Shown: positions 29,954 through 40,352, counted from the stretch's first letter. The stretch is DNA of 64,000 nt from Polynucleobacter sp. UK-Gri1-W3 (GCF_018881595.1 NZ_JACVQA010000003.1:1-64000), one strand, 5' to 3'. Notes: a model not told the origin generated them from the sequence alone. Program-made: numbers and translations.

Positions 29954-30481
29954 ATGAGCGTAAATTCCCTACGTCGCACAATGCTAGGCTTCATTGCTAC
30001 AGCTCCGGTAATGGGGTTGATCGCTTGCGGCTATCGCTTGCGCGGTATGGTGGACTTGCCTTTCAAGGTTATTGCAATTACGGGCAATCCATCCCCGCCA
30101 CTGAGAGCGGATTTGCAGACAGCAATCTTGACAGGAACGGATGCAAAGGTTGCGATTAATCCTAAAGATGCAGATCTCATTTTGGATATTAATAACGATA
30201 TCAATGGTCGTGAGATCTTGGCTTATAACTCCAATGGTCAAGTATCAGCCTATCGCCTGAATATTCGAGTTGGATTTAGGGCATATGATTTGGCTGGCGC
30301 TGAAATCGTCCCAGAATCTGAGATCTACATGACCAGGGATATAGACTTTAGTGTGTCAACAGTGTTGGCAACTGACGTTCAAATTCAGCAGTTCTTAACT
30401 CTGATGCGCAAAGATTTGGCGACTCAGATCCTACGCCGTGTATCTGCTGCTGCAAGAGCGCCGCAAGCAAAATCTTTCTAG
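29954..30481 (+). CDS. lptE: LPS-assembly lipoprotein LptE
   Basis: This 175-residue outer-membrane lipoprotein plugs the LptD barrel that delivers LPS to the cell surface. A signal peptide ends in the lipobox LIAC, and the mature part begins CGYRLRGMVDLPF, a recognisable LptE start. I start at the ATG at 29954; a TTG at 29936 overlapping the leuS stop would add 6 residues. leuS-lptE-holA is a conserved order. Confidence 0.93.
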   Translation: MSVNSLRRTMLGFIATAPVMGLIACGYRLRGMVDLPFKVIAITGNPSPPLRADLQTAILTGTDAKVAINPKDADLILDINNDINGREILAYNSNGQVSAYRLNIRVGFRAYDLAGAEIVPESEIYMTRDIDFSVSTVLATDVQIQQFLTLMRKDLATQILRRVSAAARAPQAKSF

Positions 30482-30495
30482 AGATGAATTAGGGC

Positions 30496-31557
30496 ATGGT
30501 TAAAGTTGATGCCTTACAAGTGCACCTCAAGTCTTTGAGTTCTGGTGGTGCAATGTTGCCGCTCTATGTATTTAGTGGTGATGAGCCTCTGTTGATGATG
30601 GAGGCGATGGATCAACTGCGATCTGCCGCCAAGAAACAAAACTTCACTGAGCGCGAAGTCTTATTGCAAGAGCGTGGCTTTGATTGGAGCGCTTTGTTAA
30701 ATGCCGGTCAAACCATGTCATTGTTTGGCGACAAACGTTGGGTGGAGTTACGAATACCGACCGGTAAGCCTGGTCGCGATGGGGCTGACGCTTTAAAACA
30801 ATTTGCCGCTCAAATTGCTTCACAAGCTATTGGGTCAGGCGGACCGGATACGGTTGTCTGTATTGTGTTGCCCCGTTTAGATGGTAAGACTAAGACTTCC
30901 GCGTGGTTTAGTGCTTTAGATGATGCTGGTATGGCGATTCAGATTGACTCTTTGGATCGTAGTCACTTGCCACAGTGGATTTCTGGGCGATTAAAGCGCC
31001 AAGATCAAGAGGTAGAGGTTGGCCCTGAAGGTCAACGCGCTCTTGAATTTATCGCTGATCAAGTAGAAGGTAACTTAATTGCTGCCCATCAAGAGATTTT
31101 GAAGTTAGGCTTGCTCTATCCCACTGGCAAGTTGAGCGAAGAGCAAATTCGTTCCTCCATTCTGAAGGTAGCGCGTTACAACGTTTTTGAATTAACTGAA
31201 GCCATGCTTGCTGGAGATTTGGCTAGGTTAAATCGCATGCTAGACGGCTTAAAAGGTGAGGGTGAGCCGCTGGTATTGATTCTATGGAGCGTAACTGAGG
31301 AGCTTCGGATACTATCTAAACTCAAGGCGGCAAGTGATGCTGGCGAGTCTGTACAGAATCTGATGCGCGCAAACCGGATTTGGGGAAATAAAGAACGTTT
31401 ATATCCAGCAGCCTTGAGAAGAGTTCAGCCTGTGAAGTTGCGCAGAGCAATGCAGGTTGCTGCCGGATTGGATCGCCAAGTAAAAGGTTTGCATGCTGCA
31501 GAGTTGCCAGCAGACCCTTGGGATGGTTTGCGTTTGGTTGGAAATTTATTGCGTTGA
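30496..31557 (+). CDS. holA: DNA polymerase III delta subunit
   Basis: This 353-residue protein is the clamp-loader subunit that opens the beta sliding clamp. The N-terminal domain begins with PLYVFSGDEPLLMMEAMDQL, and the later blocks VEGNLIAAHQEILKLGLL, YNVFELTEAMLAGDLAR and LILWSVTEELRILSKL are typical of HolA. It follows lptE by 14 nt and precedes proA. Confidence 0.95.
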   Translation: MVKVDALQVHLKSLSSGGAMLPLYVFSGDEPLLMMEAMDQLRSAAKKQNFTEREVLLQERGFDWSALLNAGQTMSLFGDKRWVELRIPTGKPGRDGADALKQFAAQIASQAIGSGGPDTVVCIVLPRLDGKTKTSAWFSALDDAGMAIQIDSLDRSHLPQWISGRLKRQDQEVEVGPEGQRALEFIADQVEGNLIAAHQEILKLGLLYPTGKLSEEQIRSSILKVARYNVFELTEAMLAGDLARLNRMLDGLKGEGEPLVLILWSVTEELRILSKLKAASDAGESVQNLMRANRIWGNKERLYPAALRRVQPVKLRRAMQVAAGLDRQVKGLHAAELPADPWDGLRLVGNLLR

Positions 31558-31606
31558 GTAGTGCATAAAAAAATTAGTGAATTAGAGAGCAATAAGAGAG
31601 TAAGAA

Positions 31607-32884
31607 ATGAGTTCAGCTATAAAAGAAATGATGCAAGATATTGGCATGCGAGCACGAGCTGCATCGCGTGCAATGGCGCGTGCATCTAGCGAGCAAAAAA
31701 ATCAAGCCTTATTACATATTGCTACAGCTGTTCGTCAAAAAGCAGATGAGATTCAGAAGATTAATCAGGTAGATGTTGAGAGTGCAAAAGTAAATGGGCA
31801 AGATGCCGCTTTTGTTGATCGCCTTACTATGACACCTAAAACAATTGAAACCATGGCTTTGGGTTTGGAGCAAATCGTTTCTTTAGAAGATCCAATTGGA
31901 AAAATTTCGGCTTTGCAAAAGCAAGCATCCGGAATTGAGTTGGGTCAGATGCGTGTTCCTCTAGGTGTCATCGGCATCATTTATGAATCGCGTCCTAACG
32001 TCACGATTGATGCTGCTGCCTTGTGTCTTAAGTCAGGCAATGCGGTGATTCTGCGTGGCGGCTCTGAAGCAATTAATTCCAATACCTTATTAGCGCAGAT
32101 CATTCAGGATGGCTTGGCTGCTGCTGGCCTACCTAAGGATGCAGTACAGGTCGTAACAACTACAGATCGAAGCGCTGTTGGTGAAATGATCACCATGACG
32201 CAATATATTGATGTGATCGTGCCTCGTGGTGGCAAGAGCTTGATCGCGCGTTTGATGGCTGAGGCACGTGTGCCAATGATTAAACACCTGGATGGCATTT
32301 GTCATACCTATATTGATGCTGATGCTGATGTCGCGATGGCAGTAAAAGTCTGTGATAACGCCAAGACGCAACGCTATGCTCCTTGTAATGCGATGGAGAC
32401 ATTGCTGGTTAATCAAGAGATCGCACAGAAAGTATTGCCAACCCTTTGCAAGATTTATCAGGACAAGGGTGTGGAGCTACGGGTTGATAGCCTAACTCGC
32501 AAAACACTAGAAGCAAATGGATTTCAGAATTTAGTAGATGCCAAAGAAGAAGATTGGCAGACTGAGTACTTAGCACCCATCTTGTCAATTAAGACTGTCG
32601 CAAACATTGATGAGGCGATGAATCATATTGAGCAATACGGTAGTAAGCATACCGATGCCATCATTACCAATAACAAGGCACAGGCTGATCGATTCTTGCG
32701 TGAAGTCGATAGCGCCAGTGTGATGGTCAATGCTAGCACTCGCTTTGCGGATGGCTTTGAATATGGGTTAGGTGCTGAAATCGGTATTTCGAATGACAAG
32801 CTGCATGCCCGTGGTCCTGTTGGGTTAGATGGTTTGACCTCGTTGAAGTATGTAGTAATGGGTCACGGCGAGATTCGCACTTAA
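31607..32884 (+). CDS. proA: Gamma-glutamyl phosphate reductase
   Basis: This 425-residue aldehyde-dehydrogenase-fold enzyme reduces gamma-glutamyl phosphate with NADPH in proline synthesis. The blocks [28 protein letters not shown] and the catalytic-cysteine segment [12 protein letters not shown] are characteristic. The C-terminal [25 protein letters not shown] is conserved. Its start lies 49 nt after holA. Confidence 0.97.
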   Translation: MSSAIKEMMQDIGMRARAASRAMARASSEQKNQALLHIATAVRQKADEIQKINQVDVESAKVNGQDAAFVDRLTMTPKTIETMALGLEQIVSLEDPIGKISALQKQASGIELGQMRVPLGVIGIIYESRPNVTIDAAALCLKSGNAVILRGGSEAINSNTLLAQIIQDGLAAAGLPKDAVQVVTTTDRSAVGEMITMTQYIDVIVPRGGKSLIARLMAEARVPMIKHLDGICHTYIDADADVAMAVKVCDNAKTQRYAPCNAMETLLVNQEIAQKVLPTLCKIYQDKGVELRVDSLTRKTLEANGFQNLVDAKEEDWQTEYLAPILSIKTVANIDEAMNHIEQYGSKHTDAIITNNKAQADRFLREVDSASVMVNASTRFADGFEYGLGAEIGISNDKLHARGPVGLDGLTSLKYVVMGHGEIRT

Positions 32885-32913
32885 AACAAATAGATCAATA
32901 AAGCAAAAAATAT

Positions 32914-33339
32914 ATGAGCAATGCCTACCTCTGGGTAAAAACCTTTCACATCGTATTTATTACCTCCTGGTTTGCTGGCTTGTTTTATCTGCCCAGAATT
33001 TTTGTGAACCTGGCTGAGGAGAAAAATACCGAAGCTTATGCTCGCCTTTTGGGTATGGCCGACCGCCTCTTTCGATTTATGACTATTTTGGCAGTGCCAG
33101 CCGTATTACTAGGTCTAACGCTATGGCTTTATTTCGGTATTGGTGCTGGTGATGTTTGGATGCATGCCAAATTATTCTTTGTGATCTTGGTGATTGGTTA
33201 TCACCATGCCTGCCTAAGCTTGCTCAAGAAATTTCGTGCCGGCGTAAATAAGCGATCCGGTGTTTGGTTACGTTGGTTTAACGAAGTACCAGTCATCTTG
33301 CTAGTGATTATTGTGGCTTTGGTGTTGTTTAAGCCTTAA
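32914..33339 (+). CDS. hemJ: HemJ-like (UPF0093/CopD-family) membrane protein
   Basis: This 141-residue protein has four predicted membrane helices and the HemJ-type start LWVKTFHIVFITSWFAGLFYLPRIFV, with a conserved His and Arg. HemJ oxidises protoporphyrinogen IX to protoporphyrin IX in heme synthesis in many proteobacteria without HemG or HemY. The alternative is a generic CopD-like membrane protein. Nearby hemL supports a heme role, though rlmL and rubredoxin lie between. I infer the function from family likeness. Confidence 0.8.
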   Translation: MSNAYLWVKTFHIVFITSWFAGLFYLPRIFVNLAEEKNTEAYARLLGMADRLFRFMTILAVPAVLLGLTLWLYFGIGAGDVWMHAKLFFVILVIGYHHACLSLLKKFRAGVNKRSGVWLRWFNEVPVILLVIIVALVLFKP

Positions 33340-33395
33340 GACCAACCTACTATTATTTGTTTTTTTAATCCCCCTATTTAAAGACTGTTAGCCCC

Positions 33396-34832
33396 ATGAG
33401 ATTTTTTGTTGTTTGCCCAGGCGGCTTAGAAGTACTGCTTGCCCAGGAGCTGGCAGAGATTGCTGGACGCCCAGAATGTAAGGCTTTGGGAGCATGGGTA
33501 ATTGATCCCACTCCGACTAGTCCTACTGGTGGCGTTGGTCTTGCTGCACCGATTTCTGCTGCCATGGCGCTGAACTTACATTCACGTATTGCGAGTCGAG
33601 TGTTATTGCAAATGGCGCAAGCCCCTTATAGACAAGAGGATGATTTATATAAATTGGCTAGTGGCTTAGCGTGGGAGGAATGGTTTACCTCTAAGCAAAC
33701 TTTACGTGTCGATGTGACAGCGCACCGCTCCCCATTGAAGAGTTTAAATTTCGCAACACTCAAGATTAAAGATGCCATCGTTGATCGTTTGCGTGATGTA
33801 ACTGGTGATCGTCCCAGTATCGATACCGCCTTTCCGGATGTTCGTGTGCAAGCGCATTTGACAGCAACTCAAGTCACTATTTATTTGGATACTTCCGGTG
33901 AAGCATTGTTTAAGCGTGGCTGGCGTGATGAAAAAGGGGATGCACCCCTAAAAGAAAATTTAGCAGCAGGCATTTTGTCGATAACCACTTGGAAACCGGG
34001 TCAGACCTTATTCGATCCGATGTGCGGTAGTGGCACCTTCTTAATTGAGGCTGCACAGATGGCGTTAGCTATTCCTCCTGGGGCAATTCGTGCTGGGATG
34101 TATGGTGACGATGCCAAGCCGAGCCGCTTGGCTTATCGTCCCTTAATCACCTCTGCTCATGGTTTTGGATTTCAGAGACTCAAGCCATTTAATGATGCTG
34201 CAGAACAAAAGCGCTGGGTAGACTTAAAAGAAGCCGCACTTGCTTTGATGCTAGAAAAGCGTAAGCAACACTCTAGCGTTGAGTCCTTAAAAATTTCTGG
34301 TGGCGATATTAATGAGAAATTGGTATCGATGTTTAAGGGCAATTGGCAAAGAGCCCAATTGCCAGATCAACCTATCGTTCGTCAGGTTGATGCTTTAGCA
34401 GCGAAAGCCCCGGGTAATTTGAGTGAAGGTGTCATGCTCTTAAATCCGCCTTATGGTGAGCGCCTAGTGATTAAGGGTGGTCGCGGTCAGGATCGCGCCT
34501 CTTCTCAAGAGGAAAACTACGATGATGAGCCTGATAATCGTTTTGAGTTGAACTTAGAGACTGGGCGTCAAAGCGCTAAGCGTTCTAGTCGTGAGTCATT
34601 GAAGAAGTTGCAAGCTCAAGAAGAGCAGGATCCGAAGTTTGTCGAGTTCTTGCGTCAGTTTGGACAACACCTCAAAGAGGACTTTGGTGGGTGGAATATC
34701 TTTGTGTTGACTGCAGATATGGCGCTTCCAGGCCAACTGCGCATTAAAGAATCTAAACGCACACCTTTATTCAATGGCCCATTAGAGTGTCGTTTATTTA
34801 AGTTTGAGATGCACGCTAAGCGACCAGCTTAA
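33396..34832 (+). CDS. THUMP-domain RNA methyltransferase (RlmL/YcbY N-half type)
   Basis: This 478-residue protein begins with the family start MRFFVVCPGGLEVLLAQEL, followed by a THUMP RNA-binding domain (about 60-165) and a Rossmann methyltransferase with DPMCGSGTFLIEAAQMAL and the catalytic NPPYGERL (about 350-357). By family it makes N2-methylguanosine in 23S rRNA (G2445), like the N-terminal half of E. coli RlmL; the RlmK half is absent. A roughly 50-residue charged insert (about 357-405) separates NPPY from the conserved FGGWNIFVLTAD segment. Genes on either side are unrelated in function. Confidence 0.88.
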   Translation: MRFFVVCPGGLEVLLAQELAEIAGRPECKALGAWVIDPTPTSPTGGVGLAAPISAAMALNLHSRIASRVLLQMAQAPYRQEDDLYKLASGLAWEEWFTSKQTLRVDVTAHRSPLKSLNFATLKIKDAIVDRLRDVTGDRPSIDTAFPDVRVQAHLTATQVTIYLDTSGEALFKRGWRDEKGDAPLKENLAAGILSITTWKPGQTLFDPMCGSGTFLIEAAQMALAIPPGAIRAGMYGDDAKPSRLAYRPLITSAHGFGFQRLKPFNDAAEQKRWVDLKEAALALMLEKRKQHSSVESLKISGGDINEKLVSMFKGNWQRAQLPDQPIVRQVDALAAKAPGNLSEGVMLLNPPYGERLVIKGGRGQDRASSQEENYDDEPDNRFELNLETGRQSAKRSSRESLKKLQAQEEQDPKFVEFLRQFGQHLKEDFGGWNIFVLTADMALPGQLRIKESKRTPLFNGPLECRLFKFEMHAKRPA

Positions 34833-34913
34833 AGCAAGTAAAAACCTTAAAATAAAAGAACGAGCTTATTACAGCTAAATTCAAGTAGCTAAAAATATTC
34901 GGAGATTAAAGCA

Positions 34914-35084
34914 ATGGAATTTAAAACGTATATGTGTTTGATATGTGGCTGGGTTTATGACGAAGCCGCTGGTTTGCCTGAGGAAGGTATTGCACCGGGA
35001 ACCCTGTGGAAAGACGTTCCTATGAATTGGACTTGCCCAGAGTGCGGTGCTCGTAAAGAAGATTTTGAAATGATGGCGATTTAA
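34914..35084 (+). CDS. Rubredoxin
   Basis: This short gene encodes 56 residues, a normal size for a single-domain rubredoxin that carries electrons through an Fe(Cys)4 centre. The two cysteine pairs are CLICGW near the N terminus and CPECGA near the C terminus, with the conserved YDEAAG and WTCPECG contexts. A clear ribosome-binding site (GGAG) precedes the ATG. It lies 21 nt before hemL and was below the size limit of simple gene finding. Confidence 0.95.
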   Translation: MEFKTYMCLICGWVYDEAAGLPEEGIAPGTLWKDVPMNWTCPECGARKEDFEMMAI

Positions 35085-35105
35085 TTTATTAAATTCGAAA
35101 AAATA

Positions 35106-36407
35106 ATGGCAAAAGTAGATCAAAACGAAGCGCTGTTTGAGCGCGCACAAAAGACTATCCCTGGGGGCGTCAATTCCCCGGTGAGGGCTTTTCGTCAAGT
35201 GGGTGGAGTTCCCCGTTTTGTTTCTAAAGCCAAAGGGCCTTATTTTTGGGATGCAAATGATCAGCGCTATATCGATTTAATTATGTCTTGGGGCCCCATG
35301 ATTGTGGGTCATGCAAATCCAGAGGTAGTGGCTGCAGTTCAAAAAGCGGCTGAAACCAGTTTTAGTTTTGGCGCACCTACCGAAGGTGAAATTGAACTGG
35401 CTGAGCGTATTTGCGCTTTGATGCCCAGTATTGAGCAGGTACGTATGGTGTCAAGCGGCACTGAGGCAACGATGAGTGCCTTACGCTTAGCCCGTGGGTA
35501 TACCGGTCGCGATTTGATTATCAAGTTTGAGGGCTGCTATCACGGACACGCTGACAGCTTATTGGTAAAGGCAGGCTCAGGACTGCTTACTTTTGCTGAC
35601 TCTACACAAAATGCACCTTCTTCTGGTGGTGTTCCACAAGATCTGGTGAAACACACTTTGGTGTTGCCATATAACGATGTAGCAGCCATTGAAGAGGTCT
35701 TTAAAAAGCAGGGTGATCAAATTGCCGCTGTCATCATCGAGCCTATTGCTGGCAATATGAACTTGATTAAGCCTTCAAAAGAGTTTTTAGCGGCTATTCG
35801 TAGTCTGACTAGCAAGTATGGCGCTGTATTAATTTATGACGAAGTCATGACTGGTTTTAGGGTGGCCTTAGGTGGCGCTCAGTCTTTGCAAGGCATCACT
35901 CCTGACCTCACTTGTTTAGGCAAGGTTATGGGTGGCGGTATGCCTATGGCAGCGTTTGGCGGCAAGAAAGAAATCATGTCTAAGCTAGCCCCGCTGGGTA
36001 ATGTGTACCAGGCAGGTACGCTCTCTGGTAATCCGGTAGCTGTTGCTGCAGGCCTAAAAACTTTAGAGATTATCTCTAGAGAAGGTTTTTATGAATGCTT
36101 AACTAGTCAGACCGAGAAGTTAATGGCTGGCTTGAAGCAAGCTGCAGATAAAGCAAATATTCCACTTGCTGTTGATAGCGAAGGCGGCATGTTTGGTTTT
36201 TACTTTACCAATCAAGTTCCTGCTTCATTTGAAGCGGTGACTAAATCCAATATTGATGCGTTTAAGAAATTCTTTCATCTCATGCTAGACGAAGGTGTGT
36301 ATTTGGCGCCTTCAGCGTATGAAGCAGGCTTTACATCCATTGCACATGACAATGAAGTGGTCGATGCCATCGTTGCTGCTGCTGAGAGATCATTTAAAAA
36401 ACTTTAA
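35106..36407 (+). CDS. hemL: Glutamate-1-semialdehyde 2,1-aminomutase
   Basis: This 433-residue PLP enzyme converts glutamate 1-semialdehyde to 5-aminolevulinate, the first dedicated step of C5 tetrapyrrole synthesis. The N-terminal [11 protein letters not shown], the block [21 protein letters not shown], the metal-free YDEVMTGFR and the PLP-lysine motif [17 protein letters not shown] are visible. Rubredoxin precedes it; apaH is convergent. Confidence 0.98.
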   Translation: MAKVDQNEALFERAQKTIPGGVNSPVRAFRQVGGVPRFVSKAKGPYFWDANDQRYIDLIMSWGPMIVGHANPEVVAAVQKAAETSFSFGAPTEGEIELAERICALMPSIEQVRMVSSGTEATMSALRLARGYTGRDLIIKFEGCYHGHADSLLVKAGSGLLTFADSTQNAPSSGGVPQDLVKHTLVLPYNDVAAIEEVFKKQGDQIAAVIIEPIAGNMNLIKPSKEFLAAIRSLTSKYGAVLIYDEVMTGFRVALGGAQSLQGITPDLTCLGKVMGGGMPMAAFGGKKEIMSKLAPLGNVYQAGTLSGNPVAVAAGLKTLEIISREGFYECLTSQTEKLMAGLKQAADKANIPLAVDSEGGMFGFYFTNQVPASFEAVTKSNIDAFKKFFHLMLDEGVYLAPSAYEAGFTSIAHDNEVVDAIVAAAERSFKKL

Positions 36408-36423
36408 ACCTTAAAAAGTTTTT
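36397..36423. terminator. AT-rich hairpin between hemL and apaH
   Basis: AAAAACTTT pairs with AAAGTTTTT around a 9-nt loop, overlapping the hemL stop codon. All-A/T arms give a weak stem, but the position between convergent genes fits a terminator. Confidence 0.4.
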
Positions 36424-36438
36424 AATCCTAAAGAGAAA

Positions 36439-37278
36439 TTACATTCGAAGTGGGTGGTCATAGCCACTCACCTGAATAATCTCTAATTTCTTACTATCTT
36501 TATTGGAGCCTGATATTTCTAGGGCAGTGAGTTTTCCGCCCCATACACAGCCAGTGTCTAAGCCAATCACATTGTGTTGGCGTAATAAGCCCAAGGTAGA
36601 CCAGTGGCCAAAATAGGTAAGGACGTCCTGTGTTTTTCTGCTTGGAACGGTGAACCAGGGAATATAGCCTTTGGGACCCTGCTCTAAACCTTCTTTACTC
36701 TCAAATTCCATTTGACCTGCGGGTGTGCAGAAACGCATTCTGGTGAGCGCATTGGTGATCACTCGAAGACGTTCGTAACCTTTAAGTGACTTACTCCACT
36801 TATTTGGAGTATTGCCATACATATTGGCCAGAAAGTCTTTGTACGATTTACTGCGTAGTGTTTTTTCAACTTCTTGAGCGCATTCGATTGTTTGCTGTAA
36901 GTCCCATTGTGGCAGTACGCCTGCGTGCACAGTTAAAACATTTCCATTGCTCAGTGCCATGGGTCTATTGCGAATCCAATGAATCAGCTCTTTTCTATCT
37001 GGAGCCGATAGGATCGGCTGAATCGTATCCAAGCCTTTAGGGTTGCGTAAGCCAGAATCAATGGCTAAAAGGTGCAGATCATGATTGCCTAATATGCATT
37101 CGGCACGACCTGACTCCTGTAAAGATTTGAGTTGGCGTAAAGCGCCAAGAGAGTCTGGACCGCGATTAACCAAATCCCCCAAAAAAATCATCTTTGATTT
37201 TTGAGGAATTTTTTTAACGAGGGCTTTGAGGGATGGTGCGCAGCCTTGCACATCTCCCACGGCATAGATCTTGCTCAT
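36439..37278 (-). CDS. apaH: Symmetrical bis(5'-nucleosyl)-tetraphosphatase
   Basis: This 279-residue metallophosphatase splits Ap4A into two ADP. The motifs GDVQGC, GDLVNRGPDSL and ILGNHDLHLLA are those of the calcineurin-like fold in ApaH, and VHAGVLPQWD completes the metal site. The distance to phrB is 58 nt on the same strand; the two may share a transcript. Confidence 0.96.
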   Translation of the reverse strand: MSKIYAVGDVQGCAPSLKALVKKIPQKSKMIFLGDLVNRGPDSLGALRQLKSLQESGRAECILGNHDLHLLAIDSGLRNPKGLDTIQPILSAPDRKELIHWIRNRPMALSNGNVLTVHAGVLPQWDLQQTIECAQEVEKTLRSKSYKDFLANMYGNTPNKWSKSLKGYERLRVITNALTRMRFCTPAGQMEFESKEGLEQGPKGYIPWFTVPSRKTQDVLTYFGHWSTLGLLRQHNVIGLDTGCVWGGKLTALEISGSNKDSKKLEIIQVSGYDHPLRM

Positions 37279-37336
37279 GCCCTATCTTAAATCGGAACTG
37301 CAAATAGTGTTCTATTAAGTTCTATGGCGTAATGGA

Positions 37337-38809
37337 TTAGGCAACCTTTTTGACCACGCTATAGCGCACCAAGGTATTTTTCCGCGCTTCATCGTGATCT
37401 ACTACTGGTAATGGGTAATCTCGGCCAATAACAATGCCAGCAGTCTCTAATTCAATATGGCCAGCCTGCCACGGGGCATGGATAGATTTCTTGGAGAGTT
37501 TTTCCAGTTGAGGCAGGTAACGCTTGATGAACTTGCCCTCGGAATCAAACTTCTCTGATTGAGTAATGGGGTTAAAGATGCGGAAGTAGGGCTGTGCATC
37601 ACATCCTGATGAGGAAGCCCACTGCCATCCACCATTGTTAGATGACAGCTCAAAGTCATTGAGATGTTCGGCAAAATAGGCTTCGCCCCAACGCCAATCA
37701 ATACCCAAATCTTTTGTCAGAAAGCTCGCAACCACCATACGTAAGCGATTGTGCATATAGCCGCTTTGGTTGAGTTGATGCATTGCTGCATCCACTAGTG
37801 GATAACCAGTTTTACCCTCACACCAGGCGGCAAATAATTTTTTAGCCTTAGTTCCAGATTCCCAGGCAATGTTGTCATAGTCAGGTTTAAAAGATGCGCC
37901 TGATGCAAGGCGGGGATGATTGGCGAGAATCATGAAATAGAAGTCACGCCAGATCAACTCACTTAACCAAATGGTTGCACCCATACTACCTGCAAGCATA
38001 AGTCGATGGGCTTCGCGCACCAAACCTCTGATCGATAACATCCCAAAGCGTAAGTGGGTTGAGAGATAACTTACGCCTTTAATTGCGGGAAAGTCTCTGC
38101 CAACTTGGTATTGATCAATGCGGGGTAAGAAGTCCTCTAGGAAGGCCTGACCACCCTCTGAGCCAGGTGGTAGATAGGTTTCAATACCAGTGGCACAAAA
38201 CCCCATGGATTCTAAAGAAGGAAACGGCTCATTTAACTTTTTGGGGACAGCTGCTAATTGACCTGGCTTTGGATTGCACTCATAAGCGGCTAGATCTTTT
38301 TCTTGCAGAGTCTTTAGCCAATTATTTTTATAGGGCGTAAAGATTGAGAAGACAGTATTAGAGTTGGTAAGAATTTCTTTTTTCTCAAAAATAACCTGAT
38401 CTTTGAAAGTCTCGAATCCAATATCTTGTTTCTCTAATTTGGCTTTAACTATTTCATCGCGTTCAATTGCCGAAGGTTCATAGTCATGATTTACAAATAC
38501 AGCATCAACGCCAAGTTCTTTGGCAATCTCAGGAATGCACTCAGTCGGCTTGCCAAAGCGAACGATGAGTCCTCCACCTTGTTTACGTAATTCATCATCA
38601 ATTTGCTTTAGACCTTGCCATATAAAATCCACTCGGCGGTCATGCTTTAGACCTTTGGGATCTAATTCACCCTTGAGCAGGGGTTTGAGAATATCCGTAT
38701 CAAAGATAAAAGCGAGCCAAACCTTCTCACTTTCCTTAAGGGCGTGGTGAAGGGCAGCATTGTCATAAAGACGGAGATCACGGCGGAGCCAAACTAGAGC
38801 TTTTTGCAT
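37337..38809 (-). CDS. phrB: Deoxyribodipyrimidine photolyase
   Basis: This 490-residue flavoprotein repairs cyclobutane pyrimidine dimers with blue light. The N-terminal antenna domain begins ALVWLRRDLRLYDNAAL, and the FAD domain shows the blocks CEGKTGYPLVDAAMHQLNQSGYMHNRLRMVVASFL and NNGGWQWASSSGCDAQPYFRIFNP, both diagnostic for class I photolyases. Cryptochrome function is less likely. Sunlit freshwater habitat would fit it. Confidence 0.95.
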   Translation of the reverse strand: MQKALVWLRRDLRLYDNAALHHALKESEKVWLAFIFDTDILKPLLKGELDPKGLKHDRRVDFIWQGLKQIDDELRKQGGGLIVRFGKPTECIPEIAKELGVDAVFVNHDYEPSAIERDEIVKAKLEKQDIGFETFKDQVIFEKKEILTNSNTVFSIFTPYKNNWLKTLQEKDLAAYECNPKPGQLAAVPKKLNEPFPSLESMGFCATGIETYLPPGSEGGQAFLEDFLPRIDQYQVGRDFPAIKGVSYLSTHLRFGMLSIRGLVREAHRLMLAGSMGATIWLSELIWRDFYFMILANHPRLASGASFKPDYDNIAWESGTKAKKLFAAWCEGKTGYPLVDAAMHQLNQSGYMHNRLRMVVASFLTKDLGIDWRWGEAYFAEHLNDFELSSNNGGWQWASSSGCDAQPYFRIFNPITQSEKFDSEGKFIKRYLPQLEKLSKKSIHAPWQAGHIELETAGIVIGRDYPLPVVDHDEARKNTLVRYSVVKKVA

Positions 38810-38885
38810 AGCCCCTATATTAGGGCTTATTTAGCTTCATTGCAGGCGCCTGGGCTTGTCAGTCAGGTTAAGATCGGAGAGAATT

Positions 38886-39686
38886 ATGGATGCCTTATTT
38901 TTTGTCATTTCAAAATTACTGCATTTTTTGATAGAGCCACTGAATTGGGTAATTATTTTTGTCATTCTGAGCTTGTTATTTTTAAGCTTGCGAAAGCCGT
39001 TGTTATGTAAACGTTTTTTGATCTTTGCTCTGATTGATCTCGTGATTGTGGGTTGGCTTCCTGCGTCGGAGGGGCTCTTGCAGGTTTTAGAGGAAAGAGT
39101 GCCAAGCGCTGAATTAGCATCCATATCTGAAAAAGATGTAGCCGGTATTATTATTTTGGGTGGTGCTATCCGTAGCGGAAAGATCGGTCCAGAGCGTGGC
39201 GAGGTTTCCTTGGGCGCATCCGCCGAGAGAGTCACTAAAGCATTTGAACTAATGCGTAAGTATCCTGATTTACCTTTTCTCTTTAGCGGTTACTCTGATC
39301 GACTTGCGCTTGAGGGGATATCTGAAGCGGATGCATTTAAGCAATTGGTGAAGGAGCAAGGGTTCGAGGGTCGACCTGGGTTTTATGAAAACCAATCTCG
39401 CAATACTTATGAGAATGTGATTTACATGAAGCCAATCATGATTCAGGCTTCTCAGGGATCTGCAGCCAAGCCCTGGCTCCTCATTACCTCTGCAAGACAC
39501 ATGTATCGTTCGACGCTCATTTTTCGGAAACAGGGCCTTGAAGTAATACCGGTCCCTGTTGATTATCTTACGGGCCTTGGCCTAAGTTGGGACTCTTTTG
39601 ATCTTGAAGTAGGGGCTCAGCATTGGAATAAATTGATTCATGAAATAGTTGGCCTTTTTGCTTATTGGATTACCGGAAAAATCTAG
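38886..39686 (+). CDS. YdcF/ElyC-family (DUF218) membrane protein
   Basis: This 266-residue protein has two N-terminal membrane helices and a DUF218 domain (IIILGGAI, ERVTKAFELMRKYPDLPFLFSGY, NTYENVIYM, LLITSARHMYRSTLIFRKQGLEVIPVPVDY). ElyC and relatives act in envelope/undecaprenyl-linked processes in enterobacteria; the precise role here is unknown. I start at the ATG at 38886, which has a GGAGAG ribosome-binding site, and not at the upstream TTG at 38856. Confidence 0.85.
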   Translation: MDALFFVISKLLHFLIEPLNWVIIFVILSLLFLSLRKPLLCKRFLIFALIDLVIVGWLPASEGLLQVLEERVPSAELASISEKDVAGIIILGGAIRSGKIGPERGEVSLGASAERVTKAFELMRKYPDLPFLFSGYSDRLALEGISEADAFKQLVKEQGFEGRPGFYENQSRNTYENVIYMKPIMIQASQGSAAKPWLLITSARHMYRSTLIFRKQGLEVIPVPVDYLTGLGLSWDSFDLEVGAQHWNKLIHEIVGLFAYWITGKI

Positions 39687-39707
39687 ATATTCTGTAAAAT
39701 AGATCTC

Positions 39708-40352
39708 ATGACTTCTGCTAAAAAAGCACCCCCTGCTTCAGAACTAGCTTCTGTGTCAGAGTCATCAATTTCCTTTTCCGCAGACCATCTTGCCAATCAG
39801 TTTTTAATTGCCATGCCAGGCATGGTTGACCCCAACTTTGCCGGTTCCGTGATCTATCTCTTTGAGCATACCGAGAGAGGTGCAATGGGCTTGGTAGTGA
39901 ATCGACCTACCGAGGTTGATTTAAAAACCCTCTTTGACAAGATTGAATTGAAATTGGAGATTGCTCCCCTGTTAAAGCAGCCAGTGTATTTTGGCGGACC
40001 AGTTCAGATTGAGCGTGGCTTTGTTTTGCATGAGTCTGACTCACTGAGTCCTTATAGCTCCTCTCTTGTCATACCAGGCGGTCTGACAATGACCACTTCA
40101 AAGGATGTTCTCGAGGCGGTAGCTGCAGGCAAAGGACCACAACATTTTTTGATGACTTTGGGTTATGCGGGTTGGAGTGCAGGTCAGCTTGAAGAAGAAA
40201 TCACTCTCAATGGCTGGATGAATGTTCCGCTGGCACGTGAGCAAATGATTGAGATTATCTTCAATACCCCATCGAGTCAGCGTTACGAGAAGGCAGTGGG
40301 TCACCTAGGATTTAATTTATCGGATTTATCTGGTGAGGCTGGGCATGCCTAA
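39708..40352 (+). CDS. YqgE/AlgH-family (UPF0301) protein
   Basis: This 214-residue protein matches the UPF0301 family: NQFLIAMPGMVDPNFAGSVIYLFEHTERGAMGLVVNRP and FGGPVQIERGFVLHE. Family members have an unknown biochemical role; AlgH was linked to alginate regulation in Pseudomonas. It is 22 nt after the YdcF-like gene and overlaps ruvX, the conserved order in proteobacteria. Confidence 0.92.
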   Translation: MTSAKKAPPASELASVSESSISFSADHLANQFLIAMPGMVDPNFAGSVIYLFEHTERGAMGLVVNRPTEVDLKTLFDKIELKLEIAPLLKQPVYFGGPVQIERGFVLHESDSLSPYSSSLVIPGGLTMTTSKDVLEAVAAGKGPQHFLMTLGYAGWSAGQLEEEITLNGWMNVPLAREQMIEIIFNTPSSQRYEKAVGHLGFNLSDLSGEAGHA

